Source: Variovorax boronicumulans
Lineage (GTDB): Bacteria > Pseudomonadota > Gammaproteobacteria > Burkholderiales > Burkholderiaceae_C
Assembly (NCBI RefSeq): GCF_029892485.1
Contig: NZ_JARXVG010000019.1
Location: forward strand, 1 to 64,000
Direction: 5' to 3'
DNA length: 64,000 nucleotides
Shown here: one piece after another, positions 1 to 8,583 of the stretch
How positions within the stretch are numbered: the first letter of the stretch is position 1
How the letters are laid out: each line of letters starts with the position of its first letter
Translations under genes and position numbers: made by a program
Notes under the pieces: generated by a model
What the model was told of the DNA's origin: nothing
Database searches by the model: none
What the model saw: only the letters and a program-made list of their open reading frames with translations

Positions 1-705
<705 letters not shown>

Positions 706-726
706 GCCGGACGCAAAGGAAACACC

Positions 727-1041
727 ATGGCTACCAAGCAAAAAATCCGCATCCGCCTGAAGGCGTTCGATTACAAGCTGATCGATCAATCGGCCGCTGA
801 AATCGTTGATACCGCCAAGCGCACCGGCGCGATCGTCAAGGGCCCAGTGCCCCTGCCGACCCGCATGAAGCGTTTCGACATCCTGCGCTCGCCGCACGTC
901 AACAAGACGTCGCGCGACCAGCTCGAGATCCGCACGCACCAGCGCCTGATGGACATCGTCGACCCGACCGACAAGACCGTGGACGCTCTGATGAAGCTCG
1001 ACCTGCCGGCTGGCGTGGACGTCGAGATCAAGCTGCAGTAA
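727..1041 (+). CDS. rpsJ: 30S ribosomal protein S10
   Basis: S10 is a 30S head protein that also acts as NusE in transcription antitermination. The 104-residue product begins MATKQKIRIRLKAFDYKLID and contains the conserved KGPVPLPTR loop and the RRFDILRSPHVNKTSRDQ-type segment (here RFDILRSPHVNKTS). The length is normal. AAAGGA lies just upstream of the ATG. In most bacteria rplC follows within some tens of bases and is co-transcribed. Here a strong terminator begins 30 bases after the stop, and two unrelated genes separate rpsJ from rplC, so rpsJ should be expressed with tuf and apart from the rest of the S10 operon. Confidence 0.98.
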   Translation: MATKQKIRIRLKAFDYKLIDQSAAEIVDTAKRTGAIVKGPVPLPTRMKRFDILRSPHVNKTSRDQLEIRTHQRLMDIVDPTDKTVDALMKLDLPAGVDVEIKLQ

Positions 1042-1070
1042 GCAGTAAGAACTCCCAGCGTCGCGTTTTG

Positions 1071-1112
1071 ACGAAGCCCGCCTGCAGAAATGCAGGTGGG
1101 CTTCGTTTTTTG
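1071..1112 (+). terminator. Rho-independent terminator after rpsJ
   Basis: The arms ACGAAGCCCGCCTGCA and TGCAGGTGGGCTTCGT form a 16-bp stem with one G-U pair around a GAAA loop, followed by a run of T residues. This is a textbook intrinsic terminator placed inside what is normally one continuous ribosomal operon. Confidence 0.93.
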
Positions 1113-1188
1113 TCGGTCGGCTATGGCATCCTCTCGCACCGGCAATTCTTTCAAGCATCGGCCGTGGCTGAAACGAGGGCAGCAAGAT

Positions 1189-2769
1189 ATGACTGAAAAG
1201 TTCTCTTTTAAGTGGAGCACGGTGTGCATCACCGCGGCATTGCTCGCGGGCTGCGGTGGGGGAGGAGGCGGCGGCGGTGGGGGTGGCGGATTTCCGATCC
1301 TGCCGGTGGCAAATCCGGTCGCCTTGACCGGCAAGGCCACCTATGAATCCGTGCCGAACACGAATGGTCCGCTCGTCTACTCCGCAACGACAGCCAAGCC
1401 CGTGCGCGGCGCGATGGTGGAGGTGCTCGATGCAACCTCTTCCGCACAGCTCGCGACGAGCACCACCGACGACAACGGGGCGTACTCGGTTTCGGTGCCT
1501 GCGAACACGACGATCGTCGTGCGCGTGAGGGCCCAACTGACCCGCACCGGCGCCGGGCCAACCTGGGATGTCAGCGTGCGCGACAACACCCAGGGCAGCG
1601 CCCTGTACTCCATGCAGTCGACCGCCTTCCCGTCTGGATTTGCTGCACTGACGCGCGATCTTCGCGCCGGATCCGGCTGGGACGGCTCAGGCTACACCGG
1701 CCAGCGCGTGGCGGCCCCCTTCGCTGTGCTCGACACGGTCTACACGGCGATGCAGAAAGTGCTGTCGGTTGCACCGGCAACGACATTCCCGGTGCTGCGC
1801 ATGTTCTGGAGCCCCAACAATGCGCCGGCCGGGGGCAGCATCGCGGCGGGGCAGATTGGCACCACCTTCTTCATCAACCGGAGCACCGGTCGGGAGATCT
1901 ATGTTCTGGGCAAGGAAAACGTCGACACCGACGAATACGATTCGCCAGTGATTGCGCATGAATGGGGCCACTACTACCAGTCGGCCTTCAGCCGGGACGA
2001 TTCGCCGGGTGGCTCCCATTCTCTGGACGATCGGGTCGACCGCCGGCTCGCGTTTTCCGAGGGATGGGGCAACGGCTGGTCGGGCATCGCGCTCGGGCGG
2101 AGCAACTATGTGGATTCGATGGGCGCCCAGCAGGGCGGGGGTGGCAATGTGAATCTTTCGGTGGGACCGGCAAGCAATCCGGGCTGGTACCGGGAGGGTT
2201 CGATCCAGTCCATCTTCTGGAATCTCAACCAGCAGGTCGGCTTCAAGCCGATTCACGACGCGATGACCGGCATCCTGTTCCGCAGTGGCGCGCCCGTCAC
2301 GTCGATCCATCCTTTCGCCGCGGCGTTCAATACGACGACACCGGGAAGCGCTTCGGCGCTGAACGGCTTGCTCGCCGGACAGAACATCAGCACGGCGGCC
2401 AACGATCCTTATGGCGACCAGGAAACGAACAACGGGGGTGCACCGGCGGTTTCGGGCGTGTTGCCGATGTATGCCGCAGCGGCCACGGTTCCGGTGGCAA
2501 CCCAGGCATGCGTTTCCAGCGTCGCAGGCAATGGCAACAAGCTTGGAAGCTTCGCCTACCTCCGATTCACCGCGCCGGCGAACCGCGATTACCAGTTCAC
2601 GATCAATGGCGGCCCCACGGGGTCCAATCCCGATTTCGACATTTTCCGGGGCGGCCTGGTCAATCGGTCGAGCAACAAGGTCAGCCTTGGCGCCGGCGAT
2701 TACGTTCTGGCGGTCAGCGACCTCAACAACTCCGGCCCAAAGACGTGCTTCAACGTCTCCATTCAATAG
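1189..2769 (+). CDS. Putative zinc metalloprotease lipoprotein with poly-glycine linker
   Basis: This is a predicted outer-membrane-anchored lipoprotein of 526 residues. The ATG at 1189 is chosen because it gives a clean lipoprotein signal with lipobox LAGC (Cys22); the longer upstream frame runs back into the terminator. Cys22 is followed by twelve glycines, a flexible tether. Residues about 65-115 look like a carboxypeptidase-regulatory-type beta domain. HEWGH at 257-261 is an HExxH zinc-protease motif, and Glu291 (SEGWGNG) is a plausible third zinc ligand, giving a gluzincin-like site. The last 80 residues resemble a bacterial pre-peptidase C-terminal (PPC) domain, which is typical of secreted proteases. 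The family was not recognised by name and the substrate is unknown. It is followed 11 bases later by another exported protein, probably in the same transcript. Its position inside the S10 operon is unusual. Confidence 0.8.
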   Translation: MTEKFSFKWSTVCITAALLAGCGGGGGGGGGGGGFPILPVANPVALTGKATYESVPNTNGPLVYSATTAKPVRGAMVEVLDATSSAQLATSTTDDNGAYSVSVPANTTIVVRVRAQLTRTGAGPTWDVSVRDNTQGSALYSMQSTAFPSGFAALTRDLRAGSGWDGSGYTGQRVAAPFAVLDTVYTAMQKVLSVAPATTFPVLRMFWSPNNAPAGGSIAAGQIGTTFFINRSTGREIYVLGKENVDTDEYDSPVIAHEWGHYYQSAFSRDDSPGGSHSLDDRVDRRLAFSEGWGNGWSGIALGRSNYVDSMGAQQGGGGNVNLSVGPASNPGWYREGSIQSIFWNLNQQVGFKPIHDAMTGILFRSGAPVTSIHPFAAAFNTTTPGSASALNGLLAGQNISTAANDPYGDQETNNGGAPAVSGVLPMYAAAATVPVATQACVSSVAGNGNKLGSFAYLRFTAPANRDYQFTINGGPTGSNPDFDIFRGGLVNRSSNKVSLGAGDYVLAVSDLNNSGPKTCFNVSIQ

Positions 2770-2780
2770 AGAGGCTTGTC

Positions 2781-3311
2781 ATGAACATCCGATCGGGCTC
2801 GATGATTTCCATGGCATGGCTCGCTCTGGCGGCGTTGTCGGCACCGGCGGTGGCAGATGGCGTACCGGGTGCGCGCCATGCCAAATCCGGTGCGCATCGT
2901 GCGGCGCCCATGACGACTGCTGTGCGCAAGCCGAACGACTCCGGCGTAACGCTGCAGTACCGGCTGGACGCCGTACCGCAGGTGGGCCGCGGCACGCCCG
3001 TCGTACTGCAGTTCGATGGCGTGACCGACCCGGAGGGCGCGACAGTGCGTTTCGGTGCAGACGCGGGATTGACGGTCTCGGGAGCCGACACCCTGGCGCT
3101 GCCGACGGCAAAGCGGACTTCCGCGACTGTCACCGTGGTGAGTGAGCGAGAAGGTCTTGCATACCTCAATGTCTTCATCACGCAAAAGGGCGCCGTGAGT
3201 GCCATTTCCATTCCCGTCCAGACTGGCACAGTGGCCCCGGTCATGAAGTCGTCCGGTGAGCTGAAATCCACGCCGGACGGGGAAAACATCATCACGATGC
3301 CTGCCAAATAG
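2781..3311 (+). CDS. Hypothetical exported protein downstream of the metalloprotease
   Basis: A 176-residue protein with a Sec signal peptide (hydrophobic run about residues 8-24, probable cleavage after AVA). The mature part is rich in Val, Thr, Gly and Ala and looks all-beta: VVLQFDGVTDPEGATVRFG and ATVTVVSEREGLAYLNVFIT resemble an immunoglobulin-like or FN3-like fold. No catalytic motif is visible. GAGAGG precedes the ATG. It lies 11 bases after the metalloprotease gene, so a shared transcript and a linked periplasmic or surface role are likely. An accessory or inhibitor of the protease is one possibility, but the sequence alone does not show it. I do not recognise the family. Confidence 0.72.
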   Translation: MNIRSGSMISMAWLALAALSAPAVADGVPGARHAKSGAHRAAPMTTAVRKPNDSGVTLQYRLDAVPQVGRGTPVVLQFDGVTDPEGATVRFGADAGLTVSGADTLALPTAKRTSATVTVVSEREGLAYLNVFITQKGAVSAISIPVQTGTVAPVMKSSGELKSTPDGENIITMPAK

Positions 3312-3330
3312 GCAGGAAAACAGGCGACAA

Positions 3331-3359
3331 GGGCCGGATCGCCCCTGAGAATCCGGCCC
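3331..3359 (+). terminator. Hairpin at the 3' end of the inserted gene pair
   Basis: GGGCCGGAT and ATCCGGCCC form a perfect 9-bp stem with an 11-base loop, 19 bases after the stop of the exported-protein gene. There is no T run, so it is a candidate transcript end or 3' stabiliser and not a proven intrinsic terminator. Confidence 0.4.
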
Positions 3360-3369
3360 GCAACTCCGC

Positions 3370-3399
3370 TTGCACGGTGCCCGCATCGCGGGCTATAAT
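3370..3399 (+). promoter_or_regulatory. Sigma-70 type promoter for the rplC-rpsQ operon
   Basis: TTGCAC (3370-3375), an 18-base spacer and a perfect TATAAT (3394-3399) predict a start near 3406. It is well placed to drive the ribosomal genes cut off from rpsJ by the upstream terminator and insertion. Confidence 0.8.
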
Positions 3400-3405
3400 C
3401 GCTGG

Positions 3406-3545
3406 CTCTGCCCTTGGTGCGTCCGTAGGGGTGTAGTTCGAGCAGAGATTTATCAACCTCCTTCCGCAGGCTGGGCAACCAGCCAAACGCTGTCGCCAAT
3501 TGAAGTGGCAGCGGCGAAGGGAGCTTCCATTTTTGGAGAAAACAA
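3406..3545 (+). promoter_or_regulatory. Structured 5' leader of rplC operon (candidate autoregulatory RNA)
   Basis: About 140 bases of untranslated leader lie between the predicted start and the rplC ATG. It contains a perfect hairpin GGCTGG-GCAA-CCAGCC (3469-3484), closed by a GNRA tetraloop. A possible closing helix pairs CTCTGC (3406-3411) with GCAGAG (3442-3447), and a second imperfect stem lies around 3488-3514. In E. coli the S10 leader upstream of rpsJ binds L4 to repress the operon. Here the L4 gene is under this later leader, so an analogous L4 (or L3) feedback site is a reasonable inference. Its function is unproven. Confidence 0.5.
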
Positions 3546-4226
3546 ATGAGTCTGAGCAACTCCCTCGGGTTGCTGGGCCGCAAGGTGGGGATGATGCGTC
3601 TCTTCACCGATGACGGGGACGCAGTTCCTGTCACGGTGGTGGATGTGTCCAACAACCGTGTGACCCAGATCAAGTCCCAAGAGACCGATGGCTACGTCGC
3701 CCTGCAAGTGACGTTCGGTTCGCGCAAAGCATCGCGCGTGACCAAGCCCGAAGCCGGCCACCTCGCCAAGGCGGGTGTCGAAGCTGGTGAAATCATCCAG
3801 GAATTCCGCGTTACCGCAGAAACCGCAGGTCAGCACAAGGCTGGCGGCGTGATCACGGCTGGCAGCGTGTTTTCCGTGGGCCAGAAGGTGGACGTGCAGG
3901 GCACCTCCATCGGCAAGGGTTTCGCAGGCACTATCAAGCGCCACAACATGAAGTCGCAACGCGCGTCGCACGGTAACAGCCGTTCGCACAACGTTCCCGG
4001 CTCGATCGGCATGGCACAAGACCCCGGTCGCGTGTTCCCCGGCAAGCGCATGACGGGTCACCTCGGCGATGTGACCAAGACCACGCAAAACCTCGACGTG
4101 TTCCGCATCGACGAAGCGCGTCAACTGCTGCTCATCAAGGGCGCGATCCCGGGTTCGAAGGGTGGCTTCGTCACCGTGCGTCCCGCCATCAAGGCCAAGC
4201 CGCAAGCGGCTGAAGGAGCGAAGTAA
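3546..4226 (+). CDS. rplC: 50S ribosomal protein L3
   Basis: L3 is an early 50S assembly protein that contacts the peptidyl-transferase region. The 226-residue product starts [20 protein letters not shown] and has the conserved central segment [16 protein letters not shown] followed by the basic extension [20 protein letters not shown], where the methylated glutamine of E. coli L3 resides. GGAGA lies upstream of the ATG. Its stop TAA overlaps the ATG of rplD (TAATG), so the two are translationally coupled. It is the first gene of the promoter-proximal half of the split S10 operon. Confidence 0.98.
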
Positions 4227-4846
4227 TGCAACTCGAACTCCTGAACGAACAAGGCCAGGCCGCGTCGAAGTACGACGCCCCCGAGACCGTGTTCGGCCGT
4301 GACTACAACGAAGACCTGGTTCACCAGATCGTCGTTGCATTCCAGGCCAATGCCCGCCAAGGCACCCGCGCCCAGAAGGACCGCGAGCAGGTCAAGCACT
4401 CGACCAAGAAGCCTTTCAAGCAAAAGGGAACGGGCCGCGCCCGTGCCGGTATGACGTCCTCGCCGCTGTGGCGCGGGGGTGGCCGGATTTTCCCGAACAT
4501 GCCTGACGAAAACTTCTCGCAGAAGATCAACAAGAAGATGTACCGCGCCGGCATGGCCGCCATCTTCTCGCAGCTCGCTCGCGAAGGCCGTCTGGCCGTG
4601 GTCGATTCGCTGACCGTGGATTCGCCCAAGACGAAGCCGCTGGCAGCCCGTTTCAAGGCAATGAATCTCGAGTCCGTGCTCGTGATCGCCGAAGAAGTCG
4701 ACGAAAACCTGTACCTTGCCTCGCGCAATCTGGTCAACATCCTCGTGGTCGAACCCCGTTACGCCGATCCGGTGTCGCTGGTTCACTACAAGAAGGTGCT
4801 GGTCACCAAGGGTGCCGTCGACAAGCTCAAGGAGATGTTCGCATGA
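4226..4846 (+). CDS. rplD: 50S ribosomal protein L4
   Basis: L4 lines the exit tunnel and in many proteobacteria represses its own operon. The protein has 206 residues, the usual length. The tunnel loop is visible as [20 protein letters not shown] followed by [10 protein letters not shown]. The C-terminal Rossmann-like part ends VDKLKEMFA. The start overlaps the rplC stop by one base and its stop overlaps the rplW ATG by four bases (ATGA). Given the operon split, any L4 feedback must act on the leader upstream of rplC or on a separate rpsJ transcript. Confidence 0.98.
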
Positions 4847-5178
4847 GCCGCGTGAACCCTACCGCCGCTGAACGTACGTTCGAAGAAGGCCGCCTGATGG
4901 CGGTGCTGGTCGCCCCGATCGTGTCCGAAAAGGCAACGATGGTCGGCGAGAAGTCGAACGCTGTCACTTTCAAGGTGCTGCAAGACGCCACCAAGCCCGA
5001 GATCAAGGCCGCTGTCGAACTGATGTTCAAGGTCGAAGTCCAGGGCGTGTCGGTGCTCAACACCAAGGGCAAGACCAAGCGCTTTGGCAAGTCCATCGGC
5101 CGCCGCGACAACGTTCGCAAGGCCTATGTGACGCTCAAGCCCGGTCAAGAGCTCAACCTCGTCGGGGAAGGCGCTTAA
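4843..5178 (+). CDS. rplW: 50S ribosomal protein L23
   Basis: L23 sits at the tunnel exit and docks trigger factor and SRP. The 111-residue product is about ten residues longer at the N-terminus than the commonest form ([18 protein letters not shown] before the conserved [18 protein letters not shown]). A downstream in-frame ATG would give a shorter form, but the upstream ATG overlaps the rplD stop (ATGA) and is preferred. The conserved core [18 protein letters not shown] is present. Co-transcribed with rplD and rplB. Confidence 0.96.
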
Positions 5179-5180
5179 TC

Positions 5181-6005
5181 ATGGCCGTCATCAAGATGAA
5201 ACCCACTTCGCCGGGCCAACGCGGCGCGGTGAAGATTTCGCGTGACCACCTGCACAAGGGTGCTCCTCACGCAGCCCTGCTGGAACCCCAGTTCCAGAAG
5301 GCCGGCCGTAACAACAACGGTCACATCACGATCCGCCATCGTGGCGGTGGTGCCAAGCACCACTACCGCATTGTCGACTTCGTGCGCAACAAGGACGGCA
5401 TCCCGGCCAAGGTCGAACGCATCGAGTACGACCCGAACCGCACCGCCCACATCGCTCTGGTCTGCTACGCCGACGGCGAGCGCCGCTACATCATCGCCCC
5501 GCGCGGTCTGGAAGCTGGTGCAACGCTGCTGTCGGGCGCCGAAGCCCCGATCCGCGCCGGCAACACCCTGCCGATCCGCAACATCCCGGTCGGCTCGACG
5601 ATCCACTGCATCGAACTGCAACCCGGCAAGGGCGCGCAGATCGCGCGTTCGGCCGGTACGTCGGCCACGCTGCTGGCTCGCGAAGGCGTCTACGCCCAGG
5701 TCCGCATGCGCTCGGGTGAGGTGCGTCGCATCCACATCGAATGCCGCGCAACCATCGGCGAAGTGGCCAACGAAGAGCACAGCCTGCGCCAACTCGGCAA
5801 GGCCGGTGTGAAGCGTCACATGGGTATTCGCCCGACCGTTCGCGGTGTGGTGATGAACCCGGTCGACCACCCGCACGGTGGTGGCGAAGGCAAGACTGGC
5901 GAAGGCCGCCACCCTGTCGACCCATGGGGCAACCTGACCAAGGGCTATCGCACCCGTAACAACAAGCGCACGCAGGTCTTCATCGTGTCGCGTCGCAAGA
6001 AGTAA
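5181..6005 (+). CDS. rplB: 50S ribosomal protein L2
   Basis: L2 is required for subunit association and peptidyl-transferase activity. The 274-residue product carries the OB-fold and SH3-like domains. It has the conserved segment GVVMNPVDHPHGGGEG, which includes the functionally important histidine (the E. coli His229 equivalent), followed by the basic C-terminus TRNNKRTQVFIVSRRKK. It starts two bases after the rplW stop. Normal in length and sequence. Confidence 0.98.
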   Translation: MAVIKMKPTSPGQRGAVKISRDHLHKGAPHAALLEPQFQKAGRNNNGHITIRHRGGGAKHHYRIVDFVRNKDGIPAKVERIEYDPNRTAHIALVCYADGERRYIIAPRGLEAGATLLSGAEAPIRAGNTLPIRNIPVGSTIHCIELQPGKGAQIARSAGTSATLLAREGVYAQVRMRSGEVRRIHIECRATIGEVANEEHSLRQLGKAGVKRHMGIRPTVRGVVMNPVDHPHGGGEGKTGEGRHPVDPWGNLTKGYRTRNNKRTQVFIVSRRKK

Positions 6006-6015
6006 GGGATAGCCC

Positions 6016-6294
6016 ATGACTCGCTCTCTCAAAAAGGGTCCTTTCGTCGACCACCACCTGGTGGCCAAGGCCGACAAGGCCGTGACGACCAAGGACAAGA
6101 AGCCGATCAAGACCTGGTCGCGTCGTTCGATGGTTCTGCCCGAGTTCATCGGTTTGACCATCGCCGTGCACAACGGCAAGCAACACGTGCCTGTGTACAT
6201 CACCGACCAGATGGTCGGCCACAAGCTCGGCGAATTTGCGCTCACGCGCACGTTCAAGGGGCACCCCGCGGACAAAAAAGTCCAGAAGAAGTAA
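6016..6294 (+). CDS. rpsS: 30S ribosomal protein S19
   Basis: S19 is a head protein that contacts S13 and the A-site region. The 92-residue product begins MTRSLKKGPFVDHHLVAKAD and contains WSRRSMVLPEFIGLTIAVHNGK and the conserved KLGEFALTRTFKGH. Ten bases separate it from rplB, with AAGGGA as the ribosome-binding site. Standard length and place in the operon. Confidence 0.98.
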   Translation: MTRSLKKGPFVDHHLVAKADKAVTTKDKKPIKTWSRRSMVLPEFIGLTIAVHNGKQHVPVYITDQMVGHKLGEFALTRTFKGHPADKKVQKK

Positions 6295-6303
6295 GGAACG
6301 ACC

Positions 6304-6636
6304 ATGTCTGAAACACGTGCAGTCCTCCGCGGTGTCCGCCTGTCGGTCGACAAGGGCCGTCTGGTCGCGGACCTCATTCGCGGCAAGAAGGTCGATCAAG
6401 CGCTCAACGTTCTGCAGTTCACGCAGAAAAAGGCCGCTGTGATCATCAAGAAGGTGCTCGAGTCGGCAATTGCCAACGCCGAGCACAACGACGGTGCCGA
6501 CATCGACGAGCTGAAGGTCAAGACCATCTACGTCGAGCAAGGTGCAACGCTCAAGCGCTTCACGGCGCGGGCCAAGGGTCGCGGCAATCGCATCAGCAAG
6601 CCCACGTGCCATGTGTACGTGACGGTTGGCAACTAA
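6304..6636 (+). CDS. rplV: 50S ribosomal protein L22
   Basis: L22 binds all 23S domains and forms part of the exit-tunnel constriction. The 110-residue product shows the extended beta-hairpin region near residues 80-100 (GATLKRFTARAKGRGNRI), where macrolide-resistance changes map in other bacteria. The loop here looks wild type. AAGGA precedes the ATG. It overlaps nothing and is followed 17 bases later by rpsC. Confidence 0.98.
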   Translation: MSETRAVLRGVRLSVDKGRLVADLIRGKKVDQALNVLQFTQKKAAVIIKKVLESAIANAEHNDGADIDELKVKTIYVEQGATLKRFTARAKGRGNRISKPTCHVYVTVGN

Positions 6637-6653
6637 GAAGGCCTGGAAGAAAT

Positions 6654-7568
6654 ATGGGACAGAAAATCCACCCAACCGGGTTCCGCCTTGCGGTCACCCG
6701 TAACTGGTCCAGCCGCTGGTACGCAAGCGACCGCGATTTCGCGGGCATGCTGGCCGAAGACATCAAGGTCCGCGAATACCTGAAGAAGAAGCTGAAGAAC
6801 GCTTCGGTTTCGCGCGTCATGATCGAACGTCCCGCCAAGAACGCTCGCATCACGATCTACTCGGCACGTCCGGGCGTCGTGATCGGCAAAAAGGGCGAAG
6901 ACATCGAGAACCTCAAGCGCGAACTGGGCAAGCAGCTCGGCGTGCCGGTTGCGGTCAACATCGAAGAAGTGCGCAAGCCTGAAATCGATGCGCAACTGAT
7001 CGCCGACAGCATCACGCAGCAGCTCGAAAAGCGGATCATGTTCCGCCGCGCCATGAAGCGCGCCATGCAGAACGCCATGCGTCTGGGTGCCCTGGGCATC
7101 AAGATCATGTCGGCTGGCCGCCTGAACGGCATCGAGATCGCACGTACCGAGTGGTACCGCGAAGGCCGCGTGCCGCTTCACACCCTGCGCGCCGACATCG
7201 ACTACGGCACCTCGGAAGCCAAGACCACGTACGGCGTCATCGGCGTCAAGGTCTGGGTCTACAAGGGCGACACGCTGGGTCGCAATGACCTGCCGGCCGT
7301 CGAAACGCCGCGTCCTGAAGAAGAACGTCGTCCGCGCGGTCCGCGCCGTGATGGCCGCCCGGGTGGCGACCGTCCGGGTTCGGATCGTCGTGGTCCCGGC
7401 CCGCGCGCCGGTGCCCGTGGCCCGATCGGTGGCAACACCGCCCCGGCCGATGGCAGCGACAAGCCCGCAGAAGCAACCGGCGGCGCCGGTGCAGACTCGA
7501 AACCCGCCGTTAAGCGCGTCCGCAAAGCCGCGCCAGCTGCAGCAGCTGACGGTGCCAAGACCGAGTGA
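6654..7568 (+). CDS. rpsC: 30S ribosomal protein S3 with long low-complexity C-terminal extension
   Basis: S3 forms the mRNA entry channel and has helicase activity. The ATG at 6654 gives the canonical MGQKIHPTGFRLAV; an upstream in-frame ATG inside rplV is rejected. The KH domain carries RPGVVIGKKGEDIENLKRE, and the C-terminal S3 domain ends near residue 215 (TYGVIGVKVWVYKGD). Unlike the E. coli protein of about 233 residues, this one has 304. The extra tail is first Arg-Pro-Gly-rich (about 225-265) and then Ala-Lys-rich to the end. Such tails occur in Comamonadaceae S3 proteins. They are likely disordered and may bind RNA. Confidence 0.97.
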   Translation: MGQKIHPTGFRLAVTRNWSSRWYASDRDFAGMLAEDIKVREYLKKKLKNASVSRVMIERPAKNARITIYSARPGVVIGKKGEDIENLKRELGKQLGVPVAVNIEEVRKPEIDAQLIADSITQQLEKRIMFRRAMKRAMQNAMRLGALGIKIMSAGRLNGIEIARTEWYREGRVPLHTLRADIDYGTSEAKTTYGVIGVKVWVYKGDTLGRNDLPAVETPRPEEERRPRGPRRDGRPGGDRPGSDRRGPGPRAGARGPIGGNTAPADGSDKPAEATGGAGADSKPAVKRVRKAAPAAAADGAKTE

Positions 7569-7597
7569 TCGGTCTTAGAACTACGGAGTATTAAAAA

Positions 7598-8014
7598 ATG
7601 CTGCAACCTGCACGCAGAAAGTTCCGCAAGGAACAAAAGGGCCGCAACACCGGCATCGCAACCCGGGGCAACTCGGTTGCCTTCGGTGACTTCGGTCTCA
7701 AATGCACCGACCGCGGCCGCCTTACGGCGCGCCAGATCGAAGCCGCTCGTCGCGCGATTTCGCGTCACGTGAAGCGCGGTGGCCGTATCTGGATCCGCGT
7801 GTTCCCGGACAAGCCGATCTCTACCAAGCCCGCCGAAGTTCGGATGGGTAACGGCAAGGGCAACCCCGAGTACTACGTCGCTGAAATCCAGCCTGGCAAG
7901 ATCGTGTTCGAGATCGTCGGCGTGCCCGAAGAACTCGCCCGCGAAGCGTTCCGCCTGGCGGCCGCCAAGCTTCCGCTGCGTACGACCTTCGTCGCTCGCC
8001 AGCTCGGCGCCTGA
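7598..8014 (+). CDS. rplP: 50S ribosomal protein L16
   Basis: L16 lies at the A-site finger and organises tRNA binding. The 138-residue product starts MLQPARRKFRKEQKGRNTGI and has the conserved GRIWIRVFPDKPISTKPAE and GNPEYYVAEIQPGKI segments, including the arginine hydroxylated in E. coli (Arg81 region). Normal length. CGGAGT is the ribosome-binding site. Follows rpsC by 29 bases. Confidence 0.98.
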   Translation: MLQPARRKFRKEQKGRNTGIATRGNSVAFGDFGLKCTDRGRLTARQIEAARRAISRHVKRGGRIWIRVFPDKPISTKPAEVRMGNGKGNPEYYVAEIQPGKIVFEIVGVPEELAREAFRLAAAKLPLRTTFVARQLGA

Positions 8015-8027
8015 GAGGAGAACACTG

Positions 8028-8279
8028 ATGGCAACACGTAAGAAAAAAGAAACCGCGGCTCCGGCCAAGGTGACCAAGGCTGCAACCCTGCGCACGAAGG
8101 ACGTCGCAGCGCTGCAAGCCGAAGTCAAAGACCTGCAAAAGGCCCATTTCGGCCTGCGCATGCAGAAAGCCACGCAACAGCTGTCGAACACCTCGACGCT
8201 GCGCGTGACGCGCCGCGACATCGCGCGCGCCAAGACCATTCTTGCGCAGAAGCAGCAAGAAGCCCAAGCCGCCAAGTAA
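8028..8279 (+). CDS. rpmC: 50S ribosomal protein L29 (N-terminally extended)
   Basis: L29 is a small two-helix protein next to the tunnel exit. The ATG at 8028 follows GAGAGGAG and gives 83 residues. The usual protein is about 63-65 residues, so there is an extra lysine- and alanine-rich N-terminus (MATRKKKETAAPAKVTKAAT) ahead of the conserved LRTKDVAALQAEVKDLQKAH. The core LRVTRRDIARAKTILAQK is intact. Such an extension is a lineage feature and not a defect. Confidence 0.95.
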   Translation: MATRKKKETAAPAKVTKAATLRTKDVAALQAEVKDLQKAHFGLRMQKATQQLSNTSTLRVTRRDIARAKTILAQKQQEAQAAK

Positions 8280-8288
8280 GGAGTGAAC

Positions 8289-8558
8289 ATGACGGAAGCT
8301 AAAAAATCCCTCAAGCGCACCTTGATCGGCAAGGTGGTCAGCGACAAGCGTGCCAAGACCGTGACCGTGCTGGTCGAGCGCCGTGTGAAGCACGAGCTCT
8401 ACGGCAAGATCGTGGCCAAGACGAGCAAGTACCACGCCCATGACGAAAAGGGCGAGTACAAGCTGGGCGACACCATCGAGATCACGGAAAGCCGTCCGAT
8501 CTCGAAGACCAAGAACTGGGTTGTGACCCGCTTGGTCGAGAAGGCCGTGCTGGTCTGA
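8289..8558 (+). CDS. rpsQ: 30S ribosomal protein S17
   Basis: S17 is an OB-fold primary assembly protein. The ATG at 8289 gives 89 residues beginning MTEAKKSLKRTLIGKVVSD; an in-frame GTG six bases upstream overlaps the AAGGAG ribosome-binding site and is less likely. Conserved parts are KTVTVLVERRVKHELYGKIV and KYHAHDEKGEYKLGD. It is the last gene of the operon. A terminator follows, and the spc genes (rplN onward) are not here. Confidence 0.97.
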   Translation: MTEAKKSLKRTLIGKVVSDKRAKTVTVLVERRVKHELYGKIVAKTSKYHAHDEKGEYKLGDTIEITESRPISKTKNWVVTRLVEKAVLV

Positions 8559-8583
8559 TCTTCGAGTCCGACGACTCAACCGG

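Noticed and set aside
786..1340. A minus-strand frame with a long proline run
   Set aside because: The proline run is the reverse of the poly-glycine linker of the lipoprotein gene, so it is an artefact.
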